From NCBI GenBank assembly GCA_947505565.1, contig CANNLB010000020.1, positions 1-11,199 on the forward strand: a DNA stretch of 11,199 nt, written 5' to 3'. Below, piece by piece: positions 1 through 6,004 of the stretch; within the stretch, counting starts at the first letter, position 1, and the number at the start of each line of letters is the position of its first letter. The notes beneath the pieces are model-generated. The model was not told where the DNA came from and made no database searches. It saw only the letters and a list, made by a program, of their open reading frames with translations. A program made the translations under genes and the position numbers. Source of the DNA: Acidobacteriota bacterium. Lineage in GTDB: Bacteria; Acidobacteriota; Terriglobia; Bryobacterales; Bryobacteraceae.

Positions 1-218
1 GCGGGAGTTTGTTACCGCGGGGGTGGAGGCAAACGGCTCCATGAGTACCGGGCATAGCGAACAACCTGAAGGGCAGAAAGCGGCAGGCTGGTCGTGAAGC
101 GCGAGGTGACCGCGGAGGGGTTACGGCCGATGCGAGAAGAGGCACCGGCGGCGGAGGGGTCCAAGGAGAAGGAACCGTGCCGCGAGCTGGAGGCCACCGT
201 CAGCGTCGCGGCGGTCCG

Positions 219-470
219 TTAATCGGCTCCGGATAGTTCGCTGGTGGAGCAGTTTCCAGCAAAGAGCAGATAGTAGTCGCCGAGGTCGGGGCCGAAGAGG
301 CGGAACGCGTCGATGAAGGGTCGGCGGCGGACGACCCTTTCGGCGTGGCCATGGGGGCGGCGGCCGAGCGTGGCGAAGGAGTGGAAGGTGCGGACGGGTT
401 CGCCTGGCAGATGCCTCCATGATGTCGAGGAAATCGTCGCGGTGGTACTACGAGGTCGGGAAATCCCTGA
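219..470 (-). pseudogene. possible gene remnant, family not recognised
   Basis: The minus strand is open from about 470 down to a TAA at 219-221, about 83 codons. Its later part reads like genuine protein, with segments RTFHSFATLGR and FIDAFRLFGPDLGDYYLLF. The open stretch contains no ATG, GTG or TTG, so it cannot be a gene by itself and would have to be the 3' end of something starting further up. Just upstream, in another minus frame, is the fragment YHRDDFLDIMEA preceded by a stop. The simplest reading is a gene broken by at least one frameshift and one stop. The alternative is chance open reading in GC-rich DNA, where stops are rare. No function can be proposed. Confidence 0.25.
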
Positions 471-780
471 TCAGGTTGGTTGGATTTCCGTGCGGCTAGC
501 CATTTTAGCGGCAAAGTGTCGATACCCATTTCTATGATTCGAGTGTCGCGGGCATGGAGGACGGGCAGAGGCCGGGGGCGAGGGCGCCAGCGTCGATTAG
601 AGCATGGTCGAGCAGGAGGTGAACGAAGATGGGGAAAGGGGCGGAGCACCAACTTGATTTGGCCGATGGTGCGTCGAGAGTCGGAGACGATGACTTGTAA
701 CGTTAGGGTGCTGAGGAGAAGGCAGGGCGTAGCGGAATGGCTCGGTTTCGGGCGCTTTATGCACTTGTTACAAGAATCCG

Positions 781-809
781 TCGAAACGAAACGTGAAATG
801 GCGATATTC
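781..809 (+). promoter_or_regulatory. weak sigma70-like promoter candidate before the M16 peptidase gene
   Basis: A TCGAAA hexamer (781-786, 4 of 6 to TTGACA) and TATTCT (804-809, 4 of 6 to TATAAT) are separated by 17 nt. They lie just upstream of the chosen peptidase start at 831, in the least GC-rich part of this leader. An 11-nt dyad CTTGTTACAAG lies at 764-774. The matches are modest and the implied leader would be only about 15 nt, so this is a candidate only. Confidence 0.2.
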
Positions 810-830
810 TACAAAAGACAGGTAACCACC

Positions 831-3578
831 ATGAAACCAAAAACTGCGCTCCGCCTCAGGCTGCTATTTCTAACTCTCTCTTCGGTTGGATTGCTATTGG
901 GGCAGGCTGCCCTACCGGACGGCATCCAGAAGTTTTCGACCGTGGAAGGAATCACCGAGTATCGGCTCACGAACGGAATGCGGTTGCTGCTGTTCCCGGA
1001 TGCTTCCAGCCCAAAACTGACAGTGAACATCACCTACCTTGTCGGCTCGAAGCATGAAAACTATGGGGAAACCGGCATGGCTCATTTGCTGGAGCACATG
1101 GTGTTCAAGCCGACCAAGAACCGCGGCAATATCATCAAAGAAATGACTGACCATGGTGCGCAGTTCAACGGCACTACTTGGCTGGATCGTACGAACTACT
1201 ACGAAACCGTGAACGCTTCGGATGAAAACCTGCAATGGGCGATTGAATTGGAAGCCGATCGGATGGTGAACGCGCTGATCGCCAAAAGCGATTTGGACAA
1301 GGAAATGACCGTGGTTCGCAATGAGTTTGAGGCGGGGGAGAACAGCCCGATGCGGGTTCTGATGCAGCGGACCCAAGCGGCGGCGTATGAGTGGCACAAC
1401 TACGGCAAGACGACGATCGGGTCGCGCGCAGATATCGAAAATGTGCCAATTGAACGTTTGCAGGGGTTTTATCGGAAGTACTACCAGCCCGACAACGCGG
1501 TGCTGGTGATTGCCGGGAAATTCGACGCTACGAAAGCGTTGAGCCTATTAGCGAAGAACTTTGGGGCGATTGCCCGCCCCGAACGGAAGCTGGACAAGAT
1601 TTGGACGACCGAACCTACGCAGGACGGAGAGCGAACGGTGACGGTGCGGCGGGTCGGCGATGTGCAGATGTTGCTGGCGGCCTACCATATTCCGTCCGGA
1701 ATCCATCCCGATTCCGAGGCGCTGGAAGTGTTGTCGAGCGTGTTGAGCAACAACCCGTCCGGACGGTTGTACAAGGGGATGGTGGAGAGCAAGAAGGCAG
1801 CGGGAGTTTTTGGATTCGGACTGCAAGGGGCGGATGCGGGACTGCTGATGTTCGGATCGCAGTTGCGCAAAGATCAGTCATTGGCGGAAGCCAAGAGCGC
1901 GATGTTCGCCACGCTCGAAGGGGTGGTGAAAGAGCCACCGAGCAAGGAAGAAGTGGACCGGGCCAAGGCGAACCTCAGCAAACAGATCGAGCTGATGATG
2001 ACGAATTCCCAGCAGATCGCGATCTCGTTGAGTGAGCTTGCCTCCATGGCGGATTGGCGCATGTTGTTTGTTTCGCGCGACCGATTGCAGAAGGTAACTC
2101 CGGAAGATGTGCAACGGGTTGCCAAGGCTTATCTGAAAGATGACAACCGGACCGTCGGGTCGTTCATTCCAGTAGACAAGCCGGACCGCTCCGAAATCCC
2201 CCCGCCGCCAGATTTTACTGACTTAGTGACTAACTACAAAGGCCGGGCGGCGATGGCCGAAGGGGAGGTGTTCGACCCGAGTCCGGCGAACATCGATAGC
2301 CGCACCAAGCGCGCGACGCTGCCGAACGGCATGAAGCTTGTGATGATGCCGAAGAAGAATCGGGGCAATACCGTTTATGGCCGGATCACGCTGCGTGTGG
2401 GCGATGAGAAGTCCCTGTTTGGCCTGAGTGAATCGGCTAGCTTGGCTTGGTCGATGCTGATGCGCGGAACGAAGAACAAGACGCGGCAACAGATTCAGGA
2501 TGAAGCGGACAAGTTGAAGTTAAGGCTGAATATAGGCGGGTCGGCTGCCACTGGCGCGGCCAATGTGGAGACGACGCGCGAGAATCTGGCGGGAGCGCTG
2601 AGCTTGGCGGTGGAGGTGTTGCGACAGCCCAGTTTTGAGGAGCGAGAGTTCGACACGCTGAAGCAATCGATTCTGGCCAGTTATGAGGCGAATCTGCGCG
2701 AGCCCCAAGCGTTGGCCGGATTGATGCTGGCTAGGCATTTACGTCCCTATCCGAAGGGCGACATCCGCGCGGTGCAGACTTTCGAAGAGAGTATTGACGC
2801 GATGAAGGCGGCCAAGCTGGACGAGGTAAAGGCGTTCTACAGCCAGTTCTTTGGGGGCACCAGCAGTGGCGTAATCACGCTCGTCGGCGACTTTGACCCG
2901 GCAGTAGTGGAGACTCAGTTGCGTGGGCTGCTGGGGGATTGGAAGTCGCCGAAGGGCTATATTCGGACAACCTCTCCTTATCGAAAAGTTGAGGCGGTCA
3001 ACCGGACGATCAATACCCCCGATAAAGCGAACGCCATGTTTATGGCAGGCATGAACATTGCTCTGACCGATGAAGATCCGGGCTATCCCGCGATCTCCCT
3101 CGCCAATTACCTGTTTGGGCAAAATGCTGATTCGCGCTTGTTTAACCGTTTGCGCCAGAAAGAAGGCTGGAGCTACGGAGCTGGCTCCAGCCTTGGTGCC
3201 GGCACGAAAGAGACCGGCGGTTCGATGCAGGTGTTCGCCATTCTGGCTCCGGAGAATCTGACCAAGCTGGAGAATGGGGTGAAGGAAGAGTTCAGCAAGA
3301 TTCTCACCGAAGGGTTTTCAGCGGAGGAAGTCAGTAAGGGCAAGAAATCCTGGCTACAATCGCAGCAGGTACAGAGGACTCAGGATCAGTCGTTGTTGGG
3401 GATGTTGTCCGGCTTTGAGTTTTATGGACGCCGGATGGACTGGGCAGCGCAGATGGAGACGAAGGTAGCAGCTTTGACCGCCGAGGAAGTGAACGGTGCC
3501 GTGAAGAAATACATTGATATGAATGCGCTGAGTATTTTCAAAGCGGGAGATATGAAGAAAGCCGGGTTACAGCCATAG
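831..3578 (+). CDS. secreted M16 (pitrilysin/insulinase family) zinc metallopeptidase, two fused units
   Basis: This is a zinc endopeptidase of family M16, 915 residues, probably acting on peptides or misfolded proteins in the periplasm. Residues 1-25 form a signal peptide with a basic start (MKPKTALRLR) and a hydrophobic core ending near GQA. The first M16 unit (about 40-450) carries the inverted zinc motif HLLEH at 85-89, and Glu165 sits 76 residues after His89, as in the beta subunit of mitochondrial processing peptidase. A second unit (about 485-905) repeats the fold without HxxEH. It keeps the FNRLRQKEGWSYGAG segment (771-785) typical of the non-catalytic half. The frame is open upstream to beyond 480, but I chose the ATG at 831 because it directly precedes the signal peptide and the upstream translation does not look like protein. 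Only a weak ribosome site (CAGG) precedes it. It converges on the next gene with an 18-nt gap. The family call is firm; the substrate is unknown. Confidence 0.93.
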   Translation: MKPKTALRLRLLFLTLSSVGLLLGQAALPDGIQKFSTVEGITEYRLTNGMRLLLFPDASSPKLTVNITYLVGSKHENYGETGMAHLLEHMVFKPTKNRGNIIKEMTDHGAQFNGTTWLDRTNYYETVNASDENLQWAIELEADRMVNALIAKSDLDKEMTVVRNEFEAGENSPMRVLMQRTQAAAYEWHNYGKTTIGSRADIENVPIERLQGFYRKYYQPDNAVLVIAGKFDATKALSLLAKNFGAIARPERKLDKIWTTEPTQDGERTVTVRRVGDVQMLLAAYHIPSGIHPDSEALEVLSSVLSNNPSGRLYKGMVESKKAAGVFGFGLQGADAGLLMFGSQLRKDQSLAEAKSAMFATLEGVVKEPPSKEEVDRAKANLSKQIELMMTNSQQIAISLSELASMADWRMLFVSRDRLQKVTPEDVQRVAKAYLKDDNRTVGSFIPVDKPDRSEIPPPPDFTDLVTNYKGRAAMAEGEVFDPSPANIDSRTKRATLPNGMKLVMMPKKNRGNTVYGRITLRVGDEKSLFGLSESASLAWSMLMRGTKNKTRQQIQDEADKLKLRLNIGGSAATGAANVETTRENLAGALSLAVEVLRQPSFEEREFDTLKQSILASYEANLREPQALAGLMLARHLRPYPKGDIRAVQTFEESIDAMKAAKLDEVKAFYSQFFGGTSSGVITLVGDFDPAVVETQLRGLLGDWKSPKGYIRTTSPYRKVEAVNRTINTPDKANAMFMAGMNIALTDEDPGYPAISLANYLFGQNADSRLFNRLRQKEGWSYGAGSSLGAGTKETGGSMQVFAILAPENLTKLENGVKEEFSKILTEGFSAEEVSKGKKSWLQSQQVQRTQDQSLLGMLSGFEFYGRRMDWAAQMETKVAALTAEEVNGAVKKYIDMNALSIFKAGDMKKAGLQP

Positions 3579-3595
3579 AGGCTGGCCCGGTGATG

Positions 3596-3624
3596 GCTAA
3601 CGCTTCTTGCGGGTTAGCTTCTTC
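3596..3624 (+). terminator. possible terminator hairpin at the end of the M16 gene
   Basis: GCTAAC (3596-3601) pairs with GTTAGC (3613-3618) across an 11-nt loop that can form two more G-C pairs. TTCTTC follows on the plus strand. The hairpin begins 17 nt after the peptidase stop and lies inside the last codons of the convergent gene. The tail is not a pure T run and the stem is short, so terminator function is uncertain. Confidence 0.3.
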
Positions 3625-4586
3625 GCGAGGAATTCCTGAAATAAATTGCCAACGGCATTGAACCCGAGGCCGATCGCTGAGCTGCGGAGAATCACGCCGC
3701 TGCTGTCGCGGGCGGAGGCGGGAAAAAAGTATCGGGTCACGAAGCCATTGCCAAAGCGCCCTGCCAAGTTCGAGTAGCAAAATTGGAACTTCTTATTATC
3801 GCCGCGGCATACGACAGTTCTGCTGATGGCCCACCAGGCGCGTGAGCTATTGGTGCCGGTTCCCTTGACGAAATAACGGGGGTCTTGCTTGGCCAGCGCT
3901 GTGACGACGACCTTCTGGAACAGGAGGCTGGTTCCGAAACTTACGAAACCGGCTCCGTAACGTTTGGCATAGCCTTGGGAACCTTGCCCGAAGCCCTTGT
4001 TCGTGTTTTGGGCTTGGCCGATACCGGCGATTACTCCGTTGATCACAAACGTTGACGGAGCAAGCCAGAACTTGGCGGTGAGTTCGAGCTTTTGTTTGGC
4101 GTTAAGAGGGGCGGCTTCGCGATCATAGACGGCGAAGAAGTTGGGCACGAAGCCGAGGAGGCGCTGTTGTGTGGCGGTCTTGATCTGTTCCTGGGCGATT
4201 TCCGCCTGTGTCTGCGTGACGTTGATCTGATCGGAGACCCGATCAATGGCTAACGCCGTGGTGGGAAGCAGGAGTGCTTGGCCGGGTGATAGTTCTCCGG
4301 TAAGTGCTTTCAAGGCGAAGCCGTTGGCGATAAAGGTGAGGCGGTAGGGACCGGGCGGGACGTTTTGGAGGGAGAAATCGCCTGTCGCGCTGGATTGCAC
4401 TTCCTGGTCCGGAGCGCGCCCGTCGAGAGTCAGCTTGATCTGAGCGACGGCCACCGAGGCTCCGCTCGAGTCGACTACGGTTCCACTGATAGTTCCGGGC
4501 TGCGCAAATACCGCGGGCACCATGGCTAGCACCGCAAACGATAGAAAACGATGGACGGTCAGGTTCAGAAGGATAGATGACAGCAT
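3597..4586 (-). CDS. secreted carboxypeptidase-regulatory-like (CnaB-like) domain protein of unknown function
   Basis: This is a 329-residue exported protein from the ATG at 4584-4586. Residues 1-28 resemble a signal peptide (hydrophobic FLSFAVLAMVPAVFA, then AQ). Residues 31-115 form a carboxypeptidase-regulatory-like beta sandwich: GTISGTVVDSSGA opens it and GDFSLQNVPPGPYRL follows. A hydrophilic stretch rich in Gln and Thr (about 118-142) leads to a C-terminal region (145-329) with NAKQKLELTAKFWL, GFGQGSQGYAKRYG, KQDPRYFVKG and GNLFQEFLAKK. From memory this pattern recurs in small secreted acidobacterial proteins of unknown role. It is too short to be a TonB-dependent receptor. An in-frame TTG at 4605-4607 would add seven residues; neither start has a clear ribosome site. 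The gene lies downstream of and codirectional with the DUF1501 gene, but a terminator hairpin lies between them. Two cysteines (260 and 270) could form a disulfide. The basic end (KKLTRKKR) is notable. Confidence 0.8.
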   Translation of the reverse strand: MLSSILLNLTVHRFLSFAVLAMVPAVFAQPGTISGTVVDSSGASVAVAQIKLTLDGRAPDQEVQSSATGDFSLQNVPPGPYRLTFIANGFALKALTGELSPGQALLLPTTALAIDRVSDQINVTQTQAEIAQEQIKTATQQRLLGFVPNFFAVYDREAAPLNAKQKLELTAKFWLAPSTFVINGVIAGIGQAQNTNKGFGQGSQGYAKRYGAGFVSFGTSLLFQKVVVTALAKQDPRYFVKGTGTNSSRAWWAISRTVVCRGDNKKFQFCYSNLAGRFGNGFVTRYFFPASARDSSGVILRSSAIGLGFNAVGNLFQEFLAKKLTRKKR

Positions 4587-4608
4587 GTCGATGAAGCAGA
4601 TGCCCAAG

Positions 4609-4645
4609 GGTTGCGTCGCGACTTACAAAAAGCGGTGACGCAACC
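4609..4645 (-). promoter_or_regulatory. alternative 9-bp hairpin before the CnaB-like gene (possible antiterminator)
   Basis: GGTTGCGTC (plus 4609-4617) and GACGCAACC (4637-4645) are perfectly complementary, giving a 9-bp stem with a 19-nt loop. On minus-strand RNA its first arm uses the loop and half of the 5' arm of the terminator hairpin at 4627-4648, so the two structures cannot coexist. Its second arm ends one base before an in-frame TTG (4605-4607) and 22 nt before the ATG at 4586. This layout is what a terminator/antiterminator switch or a start-blocking hairpin looks like. A regulatory role is inference. Confidence 0.4.
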
Positions 4646-4648
4646 GCT
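4627..4648 (-). terminator. intrinsic terminator after the DUF1501 gene
   Basis: Read on the minus strand, AGCGGT, a six-base loop TGCGTC, and ACCGCT are followed directly by further T residues, giving five in a row with the last stem base, then GTAAG. It begins 10 nt after the DUF1501 TAG stop (4658-4660). Hairpin plus U-tract right after a stop codon is the usual form of a Rho-independent terminator, though a 6-bp stem is short. It would end the cytochrome-DUF1501 transcript or make the CnaB-like gene depend on readthrough. Confidence 0.55.
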
Positions 4649-4657
4649 GATCCGCCA

Positions 4658-6001
4658 CTAGGCAAGTAATGACTTTACTACCTGGCCGTCCACGTCAGTA
4701 AGCCGATAGTCACGGCCACTGTAGCGGTAAGTTAATTTCGTGTGGTCGAGACCCATCAGGTGGAGGATCGTCGCTTGTAAATCGTGGACGTGGACCTTGT
4801 TTTCCACGGCCTTGTAACCGAATTCGTCCGTCGCTCCGTAGGCGAAGCCGCCCTTGGCTCCTCCACCGGCTAACAGCGTCGTGAAGCCGTGAACGTTATG
4901 GTCACGCCCGTTTCCGACGCGCTCGAGCCCGCTGTTCTGAATCATCGGCGTCCGGCCGAATTCGCTTCCGATCACCACCAGCGTGTCTTCGAACATGCCG
5001 CGGAGCTTCAAATCTTCGAGCAATGCCGCGATGGGGCCGTCGGCAGCGTTGGCAAGTTTGGAGTGGATGCGGATGTCGTCGTGGCTGTCCCAGGGCTGGA
5101 AATTGCCGAAGTAGACCTGAACCATGCGGACGCCCTTTTCGGCCATTCTTAGGGCCATCAGGCAGCCTCGGCCAAACTCGTGGTCTCCGTAACGGGCGCG
5201 CACCTTCTCGGGCTCCCGTGTGATGTCGAAGATCTCCGGGGCCTCGGTCTGCATGCGATAGGCAACCTCCATCGCGGCGATGCTGGCCTCCATCTGCGGT
5301 TCGTGACCCAGCTGGTGGAGATAACCCTGGTTGAGGCGGTCGAGTAACGCTAGCTGCCGCTCCTGCTCACTGGATGTTAACTTGGCGTTGCGGATGTTCT
5401 GGAGGATCTTCTCTGGTCCGCTCTCCTTCGTGAGTAAGTGGGTCCCTTGATACGTTGCGGGAAGAAACGCCGAGTCCCATAACTGAGGGCCGAGGACGGG
5501 GTAGCCGGGGCAGAGGACGACGAAGCCGGGGAGATTTTTGTTTTCGGTGCCTAAGCCGTAAGTCAGCCACGACCCCATCGACGGGCGGCCGGGGAGGTTG
5601 TGACCACAGTTCATCATCAACAGCGACGGGCCGTGGTTTCCGTTGTCGGAATACATTGAACGGATCACGCAGAGGTCATCGGCGCGTCGCGCCAGCTTCG
5701 GAAAGATCTCGCTGATCTCGAGGCCGCTCTGGCCGTGCTTGGAGAACTTGAAGGGCGACTTCATCAGGTTGCCGGCGGCGCGGTCGGTCTTCAGCTTAGG
5801 GCCGGGCATGGGTTCGCCGTCGCGCTGGTCGAGGACTGGCTTCGGGTCAAACGTGTCGACGTGGGACATTCCTCCGTTGAGGAACAGAAAGATCACCCGC
5901 TTGGCTTTCGGCGCGAAGTGGGGGCCGGCGGCTGCAGTTTCGGCCAGGCCGAGGAGGCCAAGGCTGCCGCCGATACCGCGCAATACGTCTCGTCTCAACA
6001 T
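4658..6001 (-). CDS. DUF1501 family protein (alkaline-phosphatase/sulfatase-like fold), Tat-type leader
   Basis: This is a 447-residue DUF1501 (PF07394) protein, a family related in fold to alkaline phosphatases and sulfatases but without an established reaction. The N-terminus LRRDVLRGIGG has the twin arginine (3-4) followed by a Gly/Leu/Ala stretch to about residue 25, as in Tat-exported proteins. Family landmarks are NGGMSHVDTFDPKP (42-55), with candidate metal-ligand Asp and His residues, NGNHGPSLLMMNCGH (120-134), GSEFGRTPMI (345-354), GRDHNVHGF (365-373) and the terminal HVHDLQATILHLMGLDH (404-420). The ATG lies 3 nt after the stop of the cytochrome gene and lacks a clear ribosome site, so translation is probably coupled. 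The two families are regularly found as neighbours, which suggests the proteins act together outside the cytoplasm. A hairpin terminator follows. Family membership is firm; activity is unknown. Confidence 0.92.
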   Translation of the reverse strand: MLRRDVLRGIGGSLGLLGLAETAAAGPHFAPKAKRVIFLFLNGGMSHVDTFDPKPVLDQRDGEPMPGPKLKTDRAAGNLMKSPFKFSKHGQSGLEISEIFPKLARRADDLCVIRSMYSDNGNHGPSLLMMNCGHNLPGRPSMGSWLTYGLGTENKNLPGFVVLCPGYPVLGPQLWDSAFLPATYQGTHLLTKESGPEKILQNIRNAKLTSSEQERQLALLDRLNQGYLHQLGHEPQMEASIAAMEVAYRMQTEAPEIFDITREPEKVRARYGDHEFGRGCLMALRMAEKGVRMVQVYFGNFQPWDSHDDIRIHSKLANAADGPIAALLEDLKLRGMFEDTLVVIGSEFGRTPMIQNSGLERVGNGRDHNVHGFTTLLAGGGAKGGFAYGATDEFGYKAVENKVHVHDLQATILHLMGLDHTKLTYRYSGRDYRLTDVDGQVVKSLLA

Positions 6002-6004
6002 GGC

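Larger units (their letters stand above)
1..830. other. gene-poor left end with no intact gene
   Basis: No open frame in this 830-base stretch reads as a complete protein. The minus strand gives several short protein-like stretches in different frames (one is listed separately at 219-470). Others include a run ending in IFVHLLLDHALIDAGALAP around 540-650 and NLIRDFPTS, a stop, then YHRDDFLDIMEA around 415-475. The order and strand are consistent, but frame changes and stops separate them. The plus strand also has a stretch reading KREVTAEGLRPM that ends at the TAA at 219-221, so the strand is not certain for positions 1-220. The last 80 bases before 831 are less GC-rich and probably hold the promoter of the peptidase gene. 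I do not recognise a family in any fragment. Confidence 0.5.

Noticed and set aside
1..221. Plus-strand reading KREVTAEGLRPM ending in TAA at 219-221, possibly the 3' end of a gene entering from the left
   Set aside because: It reads plausibly and has a high third-position GC content, but a TGA lies only a few codons upstream in the same frame and the opposite strand is equally open, so I could not choose between them.
480..830. Upstream extension of the M16 gene frame
   Set aside because: The added 117 residues are Arg-rich and unlike protein, and they would bury the clear signal peptide that begins at 831.
1601..2035. Plus-strand open frame of 144 codons within the M16 gene
   Set aside because: It is in a shifted frame inside a conserved gene, with Arg/Gly-rich low-quality translation and no ribosome site.
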